This document shows, one piece after another, positions 1 to 9,802 of a stretch of 64,000 nucleotides of DNA. The stretch's first letter is position 1; each line of letters begins with the position of its first letter. This DNA comes from Kaistella sp. SH40-3 (lineage in GTDB: Bacteria; Bacteroidota; Bacteroidia; Flavobacteriales; Weeksellaceae), in contig NZ_JAQYUS010000008.1 of NCBI RefSeq assembly GCF_030686865.1, forward strand, positions 62,001-126,000. Reading direction: 5' to 3'. Below the pieces are notes generated by a model, which was not told the origin of the DNA, made no database searches, and saw only the letters and a program-made list of their open reading frames with translations. A program made the position numbers and the translations under genes.

Positions 1-94
1 TTTTCTAATCTCCAAATACTATATCAACTTAATTAATAATTTTTCTGTTCAACAATTTTAATTAAATTTGAAATCTATATCTATTCCCTATAAA

Positions 95-1480
95 ATGAAT
101 AAATTCAAACTCATACTCGCCTTTTCTTTTTGGATTCTTTTAACGACAATCAGCTGCAACAGAGACGATATCAACTTTGAAAGCCCAACCCAAATGTTGC
201 GTTTTTCACACGACACTCTATTCCTCGACACGGTTTATAATCAGGTTCGCTCCGAAACTTATGCTGTAAAAATTTACAACACAGAAGATAAAGATGTCAT
301 GATTCCAAAAATTAACCTGGAAAAAGGCACTGGTTCCTTATATCGAATTAATGTTGATGGAAAAGCAGGAACCGATTTTACTGATATTCCTTTAAGAAAA
401 AACGACAGTCTTTACATTTTCGTAGAAATAGCACCGATTGCCAATGCTCCAGAAGCAATTGCTGAAGATCGGATTAACTTTCAAACTCCGGCCGGAAGTC
501 AGCATGTGACCTTATTTTCTGTGGTTCAGGATGCTGAATTTTATATTCAAAGTAAAACGAATCCAAATGTTCTGACTGCAAATACGACATGGACGAATAA
601 TAAAGCGAAAATAATTTTCGGTGATTTAACACTTGATTCAGGAAAAACACTCGATATTCAAAAAGGAACTAAAATTTATTTCCATAAAAACAGTGGATTG
701 AAAATTTCTAAAAATGCCAATCTTAACATTAATGGAACTTTAGGAGAAGAAGTTATTTTCCGTGGAGATCGAAATGATACGCGATACGATACGATTCCTA
801 AAAACTGGCAGGGAATTATGATGGATGCCAACTCTAATTTAACAATGAATTATGCAAAAGTTTTTGGCGGAACTGTTGGCTTAGAAATGAATCAAACGAA
901 TGCAACCATTGCTAACTCTATTTTCCACACGCATCAGGAATTTGGGATCATGGCAATTAATTCTGTAGTGACGGCTAAAAACTTAGTCATGAATAATTGC
1001 GGGAACGCAGATTTTGCTATTTTCAAAGGTGGAACTTATAATATCATACACTCTACTTTGGCGAATTACTGGAATTTGAATTCTGCACTTCCAGGATTGG
1101 GATTGTACGCAGCCAATGAATATGATAATGGCACTTCAATTGAGCAAGGTTCTTTAACTTTAAATATAAAAAACTCGATTATTTATACCGATAATGATAA
1201 TGCAGTTCTTTTTAAACCAACTGCTGGACAAACTTTTAATTACAGTTTCCAAAACTCATTAGTAAAATACGGTGGCAGTGCAAATTATACTTTAGACACA
1301 GGTTCGATTAAAAATCAAGATCCAAAATTCCAGAATTACTTTACCCAAAAAATGAACTTGAGATTAAAAAACGATTCGTCCGCAAAAGGAAAAGGAAACA
1401 TAGGAACTGCAGGAACAGTTCCGCAGGATATTATAGGAGTTACCAGAACGGTTAGTCCAAGTATGGGAGCCTACCAGTAA
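95..1480 (+). CDS. Beta-helix surface lipoprotein, function unknown
   Basis: Predicted lipoprotein of 461 residues. The start at 95 gives a short basic N-terminus, a hydrophobic stretch (residues 6-19) and Cys21 in a TISC lipobox; an in-frame TTG at 68 would add nine residues ahead of the signal and is less likely. After the signal comes a beta-sandwich-like region (about 30-150). From about residue 180 to 400 there are short repeated strand-turn units rich in N, G, I and T, of the kind found in right-handed parallel beta-helices (pectin-lyase fold). No polysaccharide-lyase catalytic motif is recognisable. It probably sits in the outer membrane. The call rests on the signal and strand pattern; the ligand or substrate is unknown. 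Confidence 0.7.
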   Translation: MNKFKLILAFSFWILLTTISCNRDDINFESPTQMLRFSHDTLFLDTVYNQVRSETYAVKIYNTEDKDVMIPKINLEKGTGSLYRINVDGKAGTDFTDIPLRKNDSLYIFVEIAPIANAPEAIAEDRINFQTPAGSQHVTLFSVVQDAEFYIQSKTNPNVLTANTTWTNNKAKIIFGDLTLDSGKTLDIQKGTKIYFHKNSGLKISKNANLNINGTLGEEVIFRGDRNDTRYDTIPKNWQGIMMDANSNLTMNYAKVFGGTVGLEMNQTNATIANSIFHTHQEFGIMAINSVVTAKNLVMNNCGNADFAIFKGGTYNIIHSTLANYWNLNSALPGLGLYAANEYDNGTSIEQGSLTLNIKNSIIYTDNDNAVLFKPTAGQTFNYSFQNSLVKYGGSANYTLDTGSIKNQDPKFQNYFTQKMNLRLKNDSSAKGKGNIGTAGTVPQDIIGVTRTVSPSMGAYQ

Positions 1481-1528
1481 CACAACTGTTACTTTTAAAA
1501 TCCCCTAATTTCTAAATTAGCGAACCTT

Positions 1529-1609
1529 GCAGCCCGACTTGAACGAAGCTCTTTTTGCGACGAGGAACGAGGAACAAAAAAGCGGGAGTGGAAGGCGGAA
1601 ATGTCTGCC
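1529..1609 (-). repeat. Dispersed intergenic repeat, copy A
   Basis: About 81 bp. One end reads GCAGCCCGACTT and the other GGCGGAAATGTCTGCC, with a hairpin-prone core (CTTTTTGC ... AACAAAAAAGC). It matches copies at 6655, 24866 and 44044 in end sequence and architecture. It lies directly upstream of the MazG-like gene and artificially extends that reading frame upstream to 1555. Confidence 0.75.
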
Positions 1610-1626
1610 ATAAAAAAACAAGATAT

Positions 1627-1953
1627 ATGGAAATCACAAAACTTCAACAGGAGGTTGATGAATGGATAAAAAAAATAGGTGTTCGGTATTTTAATGAACT
1701 CACCAATATGGCGATGCTAACTGAAGAAGTTGGTGAAGTTGCCCGAATAATTGCCCGACGATATGGCGAACAAAGCGAAAAAGAATCTGACAAATCAAAA
1801 GATCTGGGCGAAGAATTAGCCGATGTTTTATTTGTTATTTTATGTTTGGCAAACCAAACAGGAACGAACTTGCAGGAAGCATTTGACCGCAAAATGAAAG
1901 TAAAAACAGACCGCGATAAAGATCGTCATCAAAATAACGAGAAACTAAAATAA
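1627..1953 (+). CDS. MazG-like nucleotide pyrophosphohydrolase
   Basis: All-alpha NTP pyrophosphohydrolase of 108 residues. Family members hydrolyse (d)NTPs to NMP and pyrophosphate and clean the nucleotide pool. The metal-binding signature is visible: EEVGEVAR (about residues 30-37), then a charged linker and GEELADVLFVILCLAN. The single short domain is the small MazG-like form, not the two-domain MazG. The ATG at 1627 is chosen because the 24 residues before it are encoded by a dispersed repeat and the family begins at this helix. The gene runs 38 bases ahead of aroA and may be cotranscribed with it. Confidence 0.85.
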   Translation: MEITKLQQEVDEWIKKIGVRYFNELTNMAMLTEEVGEVARIIARRYGEQSEKESDKSKDLGEELADVLFVILCLANQTGTNLQEAFDRKMKVKTDRDKDRHQNNEKLK

Positions 1954-1991
1954 GAACTCGTCATTCTTAATTTTAAAGATAAAAAATAAAA

Positions 1992-3224
1992 ATGAGGCTT
2001 GAAAAATCAGAATTAAAAGACAATGAAACCATAGAAATTAGCGGTTCGAAAAGTATTTCGAATCGTCTTTTGATTTTGAGTCATCTGTTTGAAAATATCA
2101 TCATCGAAAACCTTTCGAATTCCCAAGACACCCAACTTTTACAAAAAGCATTGGAAAGCGATTCTGAAACCATCGACATTCACCACGCCGGAACTGCCAT
2201 GCGTTTTCTGACTTCTTACCTTTCAATTCAAGAAGGAAGAACCACGATTTTAACTGGTTCTGACCGAATGACACAAAGACCAATTCAATTTCTGGTCGAT
2301 GCTTTAAGGGATTTAGGAGCGGATATTTCTTATGTCGAAAAAGAAGGTTTTCCACCTTTGAAAATAGTTGGAAAAAAGATCGTTAAAAGCAAAGTCATGA
2401 TTCCGGCTGACATTTCGAGTCAGTTTATCTCTTCATTAATGTTGATTGGGGCGGAGCTGGAAAACGGTTTACAAATCAATTTGATCGGGAAAATTACGTC
2501 ACGCCCTTATTTAGAAATGACTTTAAGAATTCTAAGAAGAATAGGGGTTTCCACGCAATGGGAAGGTCAGGTCATTAAAATATTTCCGAATATTCAAACA
2601 GATAAAAGTTCGCAAATCACCAAATGCATTGCAGAAAGCGACTGGAGTTCGGCCTCCTATTTTTATTCTTTGGCTGCTATTGGCAGAAAATCGATTAACC
2701 TCAAAAGTTTCCGTCCGCACTCGCTTCAAGGCGATTCTGCGATTAAAGAAATCTATTGGAACTTCTTTGGCGTGAATACGATTTCCCAAGGTTCAGAAAG
2801 TAAAATTTCATTAATGCCGGAAAGCACTTTTGTCTTCCCAGAAGAGATTTCGCTGGACATGAATGATTGTCCGGACATCGCACAAACGCTTTGTGTAACA
2901 GCGACGGCTTTACAAATACCTTTTAAAATCACTGGCTTATCAACTTTAAAAGTAAAAGAAACGGATCGTTTGGTGGCCTTAAAAAACGAACTTTTTAAAA
3001 TCGGCTGTATTACTGAAATAACGGAAAACTCGATTCATTCGACCAAATTCTTTGAGCCGAATGAAGATCCTTCAATTGCAACATACGATGATCACAGAAT
3101 GGCGATGAGTTTCGCGCCGTTTTGCTTAATTAAACCATTGACGATTGAAAATAAAAACGTCGTTGAAAAATCCTATCCACAGTTTTGGGAAGATTTTCAA
3201 ACCGTTACAGAACCTATTCTTTAA
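1992..3224 (+). CDS. aroA: 3-phosphoshikimate 1-carboxyvinyltransferase (EPSP synthase)
   Basis: Cytosolic enzyme of the shikimate pathway. It joins phosphoenolpyruvate and shikimate-3-phosphate to give EPSP, the step before chorismate synthase. The 410-residue length fits the family. Visible landmarks are GSKSISNR near the N-terminus (substrate-binding Lys and Ser), HAGTAMRF (usually N-A-G-T), TGSDRMTQRP, SSQFISSLML, DMNDCPDIAQTL, KETDRL and DDHRMAMSF. The start follows an A-rich leader typical of Bacteroidota. No other aro gene lies nearby; the following gene starts 37 bases on but is metabolically unrelated. Confidence 0.95.
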   Translation: MRLEKSELKDNETIEISGSKSISNRLLILSHLFENIIIENLSNSQDTQLLQKALESDSETIDIHHAGTAMRFLTSYLSIQEGRTTILTGSDRMTQRPIQFLVDALRDLGADISYVEKEGFPPLKIVGKKIVKSKVMIPADISSQFISSLMLIGAELENGLQINLIGKITSRPYLEMTLRILRRIGVSTQWEGQVIKIFPNIQTDKSSQITKCIAESDWSSASYFYSLAAIGRKSINLKSFRPHSLQGDSAIKEIYWNFFGVNTISQGSESKISLMPESTFVFPEEISLDMNDCPDIAQTLCVTATALQIPFKITGLSTLKVKETDRLVALKNELFKIGCITEITENSIHSTKFFEPNEDPSIATYDDHRMAMSFAPFCLIKPLTIENKNVVEKSYPQFWEDFQTVTEPIL

Positions 3225-3261
3225 ACCACATCCAAATTAATTTTGAATAATATAATAAAAA

Positions 3262-4092
3262 ATGAAGACTTTTAAACTTACCGCACTCTCATTTTTAATG
3301 GTCGTTTTGACTTCTTGTAAAATCTCAGTCAAAACTTTACCCGAGAAAACTACAGTAAATTCGGCGCAGGAACTTCATAATATTTCATTGAACGGAAAAG
3401 TATTCTCTGCGGTTTGGCAACAGAATGCGGGTGAATTTCGAGCTTTGTGCTATCAAGCGTATAATCTTGCGCAGATTAGAATTGATGAAAACTTGAAAAT
3501 AGCATCAACAAAACCTTTAGCCATTATTACCGATATTGATGAAACTTTTCTAGACAATTCACCTTATGCCGTAACAGAAGCCGAACTTGGTAAAGATTAC
3601 GACGCAAAAACTTGGATGAACTGGACTGCAAAGGGAGAAGCAAAAGCATATCCCGGCTCGTTGAATTTCTTTAATTATGCTGCTTCAAAAAAGGTGCCGG
3701 TTTTTTACATTTCGAACCGTGATGAAAATGATCGAATTGGAACTCTTAAAAATTTAAAAGATTTAGGATTTCCTAATGCAGACAATGAACACCTGCTTTT
3801 GAAAAGCACCACTTCTGATAAAGAAGCCCGCCGTTCAGAAGTTCTAAAAAATTATAATGTCATTATTTATATGGGCGATAATTTAGCAGATTTCTCGAAA
3901 ATGTTTAATAAAAAATCACAAGCAGAACGCAATGAGTTGGTTGATGAAAACTATAGTGAGTTTGGGAAACGTTTTATCATGCTGCCAAACTCGGGTTATG
4001 GAGATTGGGAATCGGCTTTAAATGGATATAATCATCAATTAACACCTGCAGAAAAAGATCAAGTTTTCTTGAAAAATTTGCGAGGATATTAA
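3262..4092 (+). CDS. Class C acid phosphatase / 5'-nucleotidase e(P4)-type lipoprotein
   Basis: A 276-residue HAD-superfamily phosphatase, predicted to be lipid-anchored: hydrophobic signal followed by LTSC with Cys19. The catalytic Asp motif is DIDETFLDN (residues 91-99). A later acidic motif, YMGDNLADF, supplies metal ligands. Family members dephosphorylate nucleotides and other monophosphates outside the cytoplasm to recover phosphate and nucleosides. The FYISNRDENDR segment matches HAD motif II (the S of ISNR). The exact substrate cannot be told from sequence. Confidence 0.88.
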   Translation: MKTFKLTALSFLMVVLTSCKISVKTLPEKTTVNSAQELHNISLNGKVFSAVWQQNAGEFRALCYQAYNLAQIRIDENLKIASTKPLAIITDIDETFLDNSPYAVTEAELGKDYDAKTWMNWTAKGEAKAYPGSLNFFNYAASKKVPVFYISNRDENDRIGTLKNLKDLGFPNADNEHLLLKSTTSDKEARRSEVLKNYNVIIYMGDNLADFSKMFNKKSQAERNELVDENYSEFGKRFIMLPNSGYGDWESALNGYNHQLTPAEKDQVFLKNLRGY

Positions 4093-4129
4093 TTCAATTT
4101 CAGAAAGAAAACTTTTTACATTAAAAAAA

Positions 4130-4918
4130 ATGACAATACTCATCACCGGAACTTCTGCCGGAATTGGATTTACACTGGCTGAATATCTCGGTAAAAAAGG
4201 ACATACCGTTTTCGGATTGAGCCGTAAAAACGTGGAATCCGAATATTTTAAAACGATTCCAACCGACATCACCGATCATGACCAGGTTCAAAATGCAATT
4301 GTTGAAGTTTTAAAGACTGAAACCAAAATTGATGTACTCATCAATAATGCTGGAATGGGAATGGTTGGCGCAGTTGAAGATTCTACACAAGAGGAAATCC
4401 TGAAATTATTCAACCTCAATCTGGTTGGTTCGGTACAAATGATGACCGCCGTTTTACCAAAAATGCGCAAACAGAAACTAGGAAAAATCATTAATATTTC
4501 AAGTATTGGAAGCGAAATGGGATTGCCGTTTCGTGGATTTTATTCGGCCTCAAAATCGGCTTTGGATAAAGTAACAGAAGCAATTCGTTATGAAGTTTCT
4601 CCCTGGAATATTCAAGTTTGTGCTTTGCATTTGGGTGACATAAAAACGAATATCGCTGAAAACAGAGTAAAAACAAAAGTTTCTGAACCGTATCAAAATA
4701 CCTTTAACAAAGTGTATGGATTGATGAATTCCCACGTTGACGAAGGAACAGAACCGATTAAAGTTGCGGAATACATAGAAAAATTACTGGAGAAGAAATC
4801 CTGGAAAGCCCATTTTTATTTCGGAAAATTTGGACAGCGAATCGGAGTTCCCTTAAAATGGCTTCTCCCTCAAAATTTTTACGAAAATTTAATGCGGAAA
4901 TATAACAAATTAGATTAA
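4130..4918 (+). CDS. Short-chain dehydrogenase/reductase (SDR)
   Basis: Classical SDR of 262 residues. The Rossmann nucleotide-binding motif TGTSAGIG is at residues 6-13, NNAG follows at about 67, and the active-site set is complete: INISS (Ser) and YSASK (Tyr, Lys). It should oxidise or reduce an alcohol or ketone with NAD(P)(H). The C-terminus ends in a basic, partly hydrophobic helix (KWLLPQNFYENLMRKY), which could associate with a membrane. The substrate is not predictable. It follows the acid phosphatase by 37 bases on the same strand. Confidence 0.88.
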   Translation: MTILITGTSAGIGFTLAEYLGKKGHTVFGLSRKNVESEYFKTIPTDITDHDQVQNAIVEVLKTETKIDVLINNAGMGMVGAVEDSTQEEILKLFNLNLVGSVQMMTAVLPKMRKQKLGKIINISSIGSEMGLPFRGFYSASKSALDKVTEAIRYEVSPWNIQVCALHLGDIKTNIAENRVKTKVSEPYQNTFNKVYGLMNSHVDEGTEPIKVAEYIEKLLEKKSWKAHFYFGKFGQRIGVPLKWLLPQNFYENLMRKYNKLD

Positions 4919-4966
4919 TTGCTATCTAAAATAAAAGTATATTTATCAGACTTTAAATAGCATAAT

Positions 4967-5632
4967 ATGAAACCATTCATCACTTTATTACTCGTTGTTT
5001 CTGGAATAATTTCCATGAATGCGCAATCAAGTAACATTAACGAAGCGTATCGATTCAATAAGTTCATGGAGAAAATAAGTACTCCGAAAGGTCAATTAAC
5101 TTATGCAGACATTCGGGGAAATGCTTATTACAATGCAGTTTTCATGTCAGCAAAAGTTCAAAACGCAACGACTTTAATGAATGTTCGCTACAACAAATAC
5201 ACGGATGCTATTGAGATTTTAAACGATGGAAATATTTATGTTTTGCCAAAAAGCGAAAAATATTCCAGAATCGCTTATGCAAATTCACCAGCCGTTTTTG
5301 TTTACTTAGATTCTGGTGAAATGCAAGGATATTTCTATGAAGTTGTTCCTGGAAAAACAAGATTACTTAAAAAACTGAAAACGGAGTTTAGACCAGAAGT
5401 TCCTGCAGTTAATACATTTACCTCAGCAATTCCACCAAAATTTGAAAACGTAAAACCGGTTTATTATTTCGAAACCAATAACCAGTTTATAAAAATTCCT
5501 AAAAACACCGACGATCTCATCAAGCAATTCACAGAAAACAGATCTGAGATCGCAGCATTCATTAAATCTAACAAACTGAAAATCAGTAAAGAAGAAGATT
5601 TAATTCGTTTGGCTCAATTTTTAAATAAGTAA
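4967..5632 (+). CDS. Secreted protein of unknown function
   Basis: A 221-residue protein with a cleavable signal peptide (hydrophobic core then MNAQ, the common flavobacterial cleavage context). I recognise no enzyme motif. The mature part is a mixed alpha/beta protein with a C-terminal helical region (NKLKISKEEDLIRLAQFL). It ends only four bases from the convergent metF stop codon and no terminator hairpin is seen between them, so the two transcripts probably overlap at their 3' ends. Confidence 0.6.
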   Translation: MKPFITLLLVVSGIISMNAQSSNINEAYRFNKFMEKISTPKGQLTYADIRGNAYYNAVFMSAKVQNATTLMNVRYNKYTDAIEILNDGNIYVLPKSEKYSRIAYANSPAVFVYLDSGEMQGYFYEVVPGKTRLLKKLKTEFRPEVPAVNTFTSAIPPKFENVKPVYYFETNNQFIKIPKNTDDLIKQFTENRSEIAAFIKSNKLKISKEEDLIRLAQFLNK

Positions 5633-5636
5633 GTTT

Positions 5637-6593
5637 CTAAAATAATTCCTGCGCAATTTTTTTAATATTATCACTTTTCCCCATGGAGTAAAAATGGAGA
5701 ACCGGAACTCCAAAATCAAACAATTCACGACATTGATTCACGGCCCATTCAATCCCGATTTGTTTTACAGCGGCATTATCTTTTGCATTTTCTACGGCAG
5801 AAATTAAATCTTCTGGTAAATCGATTTTGAAAACCTGTGGCAAAAGTTGCAATTGCTTCTTGGTGGCGATCGGTTTAATCCCAGGAATAATCGGAACTGT
5901 AATTCCCATTTCTCGTGCACTTTTTACAAACTCGATGAATTTTTTATTGTCAAAAAACATCTGCGTTACGACGTAATCGGCACCAGCATCAACTTTTTCT
6001 TTCAGCCATTTCAAATCATAATTCATAGAAGGCGCTTCAATGTGTTTCTCTGGATAACCCGCAACACCAACACAAAATTTATTATTCTCTTCACAGATCT
6101 TTTCATCATGCAAATATTTTCCACGTCCTAAATCATTCATTTGTTGAACCAAATCAGTCGCGTATTTATGACCGCCAAGAGTTGGTTCAAAATACTGCTG
6201 CCCTTTCATCGCATCACCGCGTAACGCCATCACATTTTCAATTCCGAGATACATACAATCTACCAAAAGATACTCGGTTTCTTCTTTCGTAAAACCGCCA
6301 CATAAAACATGCGGAACGGTATCTACATTATATTTATGCTGAATTGCTGCACAAATCCCCAAAGTTCCCGGACGCATTCTGGTGATTTTTCTTTCCATCA
6401 AACCATTTCCTTTATCCAGATAAATATATTCTTCTCGAGATGTTGTCACGTCGATAAATGGCGGTTTAAATTCCATGAGCGGATCGATATTTTTATATAA
6501 ATCTTCGATTCCCGTTCCTTTCGTTGGCGGAATAATTTCTATAGAGAACAACGTTTTTCCGTTCGCGTTTTTTATGTGATCTGTAATTTTCAT
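5637..6593 (-). CDS. metF: 5,10-methylenetetrahydrofolate reductase
   Basis: FAD enzyme of 318 residues that reduces methylene-THF to 5-methyl-THF, the methyl donor used by the MetH proteins encoded just upstream. The TIM-barrel landmarks are FSIEIIPP (start of strand 1), FIDVTTSREE, ALRGD, DAGADYVVTQMFFD and PIIPGIKP. It is probably the last gene of the methionine operon, but a 358-base gap holding a dispersed repeat, a heptamer tract and three palindromes separates it from the large metH gene, so it may have its own promoter. Confidence 0.95.
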   Translation of the reverse strand: MKITDHIKNANGKTLFSIEIIPPTKGTGIEDLYKNIDPLMEFKPPFIDVTTSREEYIYLDKGNGLMERKITRMRPGTLGICAAIQHKYNVDTVPHVLCGGFTKEETEYLLVDCMYLGIENVMALRGDAMKGQQYFEPTLGGHKYATDLVQQMNDLGRGKYLHDEKICEENNKFCVGVAGYPEKHIEAPSMNYDLKWLKEKVDAGADYVVTQMFFDNKKFIEFVKSAREMGITVPIIPGIKPIATKKQLQLLPQVFKIDLPEDLISAVENAKDNAAVKQIGIEWAVNQCRELFDFGVPVLHFYSMGKSDNIKKIAQELF

Positions 6594-6654
6594 TTTTTAT
6601 TTGTCAATGAGAAACTAGCGAACTAATCTCTCTTTAATTTTTTAATGTTTTTTT

Positions 6655-6763
6655 GGGCAGACAATTCCGCCTTCCGTTCCCGTTTTTTTCTTAAAATTTT
6701 TCCACCACCATTTCCCCTGCAAAAATTTCAAGAAAAAAGAGCTCCACTCAAGTCGGGCTGCAG
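6655..6763 (+). repeat. Dispersed intergenic repeat, copy B
   Basis: About 109 bp, beginning GGGCAGACAATTCCGCC and ending ACTCAAGTCGGGCTGCAG, with a pyrimidine-rich left half (runs of T) and purine-rich right half (AAGAAAAAAGAGCTC). It shares both ends with copies A and C. It occupies the gap between metF and the large metH gene. Confidence 0.75.
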
Positions 6764-6810
6764 ATTCGGTTTTTTTAATAAATCTTGTATCAATTTAGAC
6801 GATTTCGGTT

Positions 6811-6835
6811 TTGATAATTGATAATTGATAATTGA
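6811..6835. repeat. Heptamer tandem repeat (TTGATAA, about 3.6 units)
   Basis: Perfect TTGATAA units at 6811, 6818 and 6825 followed by TTGA. It is a short microsatellite between the dispersed repeat and the palindrome array in the metF-metH gap. Confidence 0.85.
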
Positions 6836-6839
6836 ATAC

Positions 6840-6947
6840 GCCCTTTCAGGGCTTCGCAACGAATTTCTGATTTTTTCAATTCATCCATTTTGATGATTTC
6901 TTTTCAATGGGCTTCACCCATTGCTGTTGATTGCGCCACTTCGTGGC
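6840..6947 (+). repeat. REP-like palindrome array, distal (3 hairpins)
   Basis: Three perfect palindromes: GCCCT-TTC-AGGGC (6840-6852), CAATGGG-CTTCA-CCCATTG (6905-6923) and GCCAC-TTC-GTGGC (6935-6947). The last ends five bases before the metH stop codon. They belong to the same two alternating types that flank the transposase at 9803-10255, here in the TTC-on-plus orientation. Confidence 0.85.
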
Positions 6948-6951
6948 TTTT

Positions 6952-9612
6952 TTAATCTGCCAAATTTGGACTCAGCCATTTTCTCGCAAATTCCAAATCA
7001 ACACCTTTTCTGTCAGCGTAATCTTTCAACTGATCTTCAGAGATTTTTCCAACACCGAAGTATTTCGATTTCGGGTTTCCAAAGTAATATCCAGAAACTG
7101 CGGCAGTCGGAAACATTGCTAAACTTTCTGTCAGTTCTAAACCGATATTTTCTTTCACTTTAAGCAAATTCAAAATCGTGGTTTTTTCCAAATGATCTGG
7201 ACAAGCAGGATAACCTGGAGCGGGACGAATTCCTAAATATTTTTCGGCAATCAAATCTTCATTTTCTAACTTTTCATCTTCGGCATAACCCCAGAATTCT
7301 GTTCGAACTTTATGATGCAGAAATTCCGCAAATGCTTCTGCTAAACGGTCGGCTAATGCTTTAACAATAATTGCATTGTAATCATCACCATCATCGTAAT
7401 ATATTTTTGCTAATTCCTCCGTTCCAAATCCTGTTGTTACGGCGAACGCTCCGACATAATCTTGTTTTCCTGAAGTTTTTGGAGCGATGAAATCACTTAA
7501 AGCATGATATTCTTTTCCGGCAGATTTCTTAAGTTGTTGTCTTAAAGTATGGAATTTTGCCAGTTCATTTTTCTGTTCGTCGTAAACCAAAATATCATCT
7601 TGATTATTTGAGTTTGCAGGGAAAATTCCAAAAATTCCTTTTGCGGTAAATAGTTTTTCATCAAGGATTTTATCTAACATTACCTTGGCTTCTTTAAATA
7701 ATTCAGTCGCCTGTTCACCAACAACCTCATCGGTTAAAATCTGCGGGAATTTCCCATGAAGTTCCCAACTTCTGAAGAAAGGAGTCCAGTCCATAAAGTC
7801 AAGCAATTCTCGCAAATCTTGATTTTCGATGATATGAATTCCTAGATTTTTAGGTTTCGAAATGTTTTCATTTTCCCAATCGATGGTGAAATTTTGTTTT
7901 CTCGCTTCTTCGATTGTTACATACTCTTTGTCTATCTGTCGGTTCAAAAACTTCTCACGGAAATCTTCGTAATCGATTTTTAAATCTGCTTTATATTGTA
8001 CATTATTATGATCCAACAATTGAGAAACCACGCCAACTGCTCTGGACGCATCATTCACATGAACGACGGTATGTCCATATTTTGGAAATATTTTTACGGC
8101 GGTATGCGCTTTTGAAGTTGTGGCGCCACCTATCAATAATGGAAAGTTTAAATTTTTTCTTTGCAATTCATCGGCAACGTGAACCATTTCATCTAAACTT
8201 GGCGTAATCAATCCGCTCAATCCAATCACATCAACCTGATGGTCAATCGCAGCCTGAATGATTTTTTCCGCCGGAACCATCACGCCTAAATCGATGATTT
8301 CATAATTATTACAACCCAAAACAACACTCACAATATTTTTTCCAATATCGTGGACATCGCCTTTTACGGTTGCCATTAATATTTTCCCATTGGGTTTTTG
8401 TTTCTCATCTTTTTCTGCTTCAATGAAAGGTTGCAAATAAGCGACGGCTTTTTTCATTACGCGCGCAGACTTTACAACTTGAGGCAAAAACATTTTCCCA
8501 CTGCCGAATAAATCGCCGACAACGCTCATTCCAGTCATTAAATTAATTTCAATAACATCCAAAGGTCTTTTGGAAACAGTTCGTGCTTCCTCAACATCTT
8601 CAATAATGAAACGGTCAATTCCTTTGAGCAAAGCGTGGGTAATTCTATCTTGCAATGGTTCTTTCCGCCATTCTAATTCTTCAACGAATTCTTTTTTGGT
8701 CGATTTTACTCTTTCGGAATAATCAAGTAATCTTTCTGTTGCGTCATCTCTTCTGTCGAGCATTACGTCTTCCACCAATTCCAATAATTCTTTCGGGATT
8801 TCGTCATAAACCTCCAACATCGATGGATTCACGATTCCCATGTTCATTCCGGCTTTAATGGCGTGATAAAGAAAAACGGAATGCATTGCTTCCCGCACAT
8901 TATCATTTCCTCTAAACGAAAACGAAACATTAGAAACTCCACCGCTCACGGAAACATTTGGTAGATTTCCACGAACCCATTTTGTAGCGTCGATAAAATC
9001 CAAAGCATTTCTTCGGTGCTCTTCCATTCCAGTTGCAACAGGGAAAATATTCAAATCGAAAATAATATCTTCGGACGCAAAACCAACTTGGTTCACCAAA
9101 ATATCATAAGATCTTTTACAGATTTCGATTCTTCTGTCGTAATTATCGGCTTGTCCGTTTTCATCGAAAGCCATTACAATGACTGCTGCTCCGTATCTTT
9201 TAATGGTTTTCGCATGATGGATGAATTCCGCTTCACCTTCTTTTAAACTTATGGAGTTCACCACGCATTTCCCCTGAACGACTTGCAATCCTGCTTCCAG
9301 AATTTCCCATTTCGAAGAATCAATCATTATTGGAATCCGGGAAATATCGGGTTCTGATGCAATTAAATTAAGAAATTTAACCATGGCATATTTTCCGTCG
9401 AGTAATCCATCATCAAAATTAACATCCAGGATTTGAGCACCGCCATCAACTTGGTCACGGGCAACATCGAGTGCTTCAGAATATTTTTCTTCTTTTATCA
9501 ATCGAAGAAATTTCTTAGAACCGGCAACATTTGTTCGTTCACCAACATTAATAAAATTGGATTCAGGTGTTATAATTAAAGGTTCGAGACCTGAAAGTTT
9601 TAGATATTTCAT
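6952..9612 (-). CDS. metH: Methionine synthase, pterin/B12/activation domains (MetH C-terminal part)
   Basis: An 886-residue protein that lacks the homocysteine domain and carries the rest of cobalamin-dependent methionine synthase. Domains in order: methyl-THF-binding barrel ([14 protein letters not shown] near residue 22), the helical B12 cap, the B12-binding Rossmann domain with the cobalt-ligand motif [15 protein letters not shown] and GGATTS, and the C-terminal SAM-dependent reactivation domain with [12 protein letters not shown]. The homocysteine half is encoded separately at 10526-11536. The clean ATG at 9612 and complete domains argue that this is a working split protein, not a broken gene. 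A Y1 transposase gene and palindrome arrays lie between the halves. Confidence 0.95.
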   Translation of the reverse strand: MKYLKLSGLEPLIITPESNFINVGERTNVAGSKKFLRLIKEEKYSEALDVARDQVDGGAQILDVNFDDGLLDGKYAMVKFLNLIASEPDISRIPIMIDSSKWEILEAGLQVVQGKCVVNSISLKEGEAEFIHHAKTIKRYGAAVIVMAFDENGQADNYDRRIEICKRSYDILVNQVGFASEDIIFDLNIFPVATGMEEHRRNALDFIDATKWVRGNLPNVSVSGGVSNVSFSFRGNDNVREAMHSVFLYHAIKAGMNMGIVNPSMLEVYDEIPKELLELVEDVMLDRRDDATERLLDYSERVKSTKKEFVEELEWRKEPLQDRITHALLKGIDRFIIEDVEEARTVSKRPLDVIEINLMTGMSVVGDLFGSGKMFLPQVVKSARVMKKAVAYLQPFIEAEKDEKQKPNGKILMATVKGDVHDIGKNIVSVVLGCNNYEIIDLGVMVPAEKIIQAAIDHQVDVIGLSGLITPSLDEMVHVADELQRKNLNFPLLIGGATTSKAHTAVKIFPKYGHTVVHVNDASRAVGVVSQLLDHNNVQYKADLKIDYEDFREKFLNRQIDKEYVTIEEARKQNFTIDWENENISKPKNLGIHIIENQDLRELLDFMDWTPFFRSWELHGKFPQILTDEVVGEQATELFKEAKVMLDKILDEKLFTAKGIFGIFPANSNNQDDILVYDEQKNELAKFHTLRQQLKKSAGKEYHALSDFIAPKTSGKQDYVGAFAVTTGFGTEELAKIYYDDGDDYNAIIVKALADRLAEAFAEFLHHKVRTEFWGYAEDEKLENEDLIAEKYLGIRPAPGYPACPDHLEKTTILNLLKVKENIGLELTESLAMFPTAAVSGYYFGNPKSKYFGVGKISEDQLKDYADRKGVDLEFARKWLSPNLAD

Positions 9613-9633
9613 TTTTTCTTATTCTTTTTAATA

Positions 9634-9781
9634 GCCACGAAGTGGCGCAATCATCATCATCATTGGGTGTAGTCCAATGAAACAGCACATTTTCATATAC
9701 AAGCCACGAAGTGGCGACATCAATAGCATTGGGTGCAACCCAATGAAAAACACAGGATACGAATCAAAGCCCTGAAAGGGC
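9634..9781 (-). repeat. REP-like palindrome array, downstream of transposase (5 hairpins)
   Basis: Five palindromes in strict alternation: GCCAC-GAA-GTGGC (9634-9646), CATTGG-GTGTAGT-CCAATG (9661-9679), GCCAC-GAA-GTGGC (9703-9715), CATTGGGTGCAACCCAATG (9727-9745) and GCCCT-GAA-AGGGC (9769-9781). On the plus strand the short ones have a GAA loop, the opposite orientation to the array on the other side of the transposase. The array starts 22 bases beyond the metH start codon. Confidence 0.9.
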
Positions 9782-9802
9782 GAAATCAATTTTAAACATT
9801 TA

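Noticed and set aside
1555-1626. N-terminal extension of the MazG-like protein
   Set aside because: The 24 codons come from dispersed repeat copy A; the ATG at 1627 matches the start of the domain.
6811-6947. Possible CRISPR-like array
   Set aside because: The heptamers are contiguous microsatellite units and the palindromes are short, variable and unevenly spaced; there are no cas genes.
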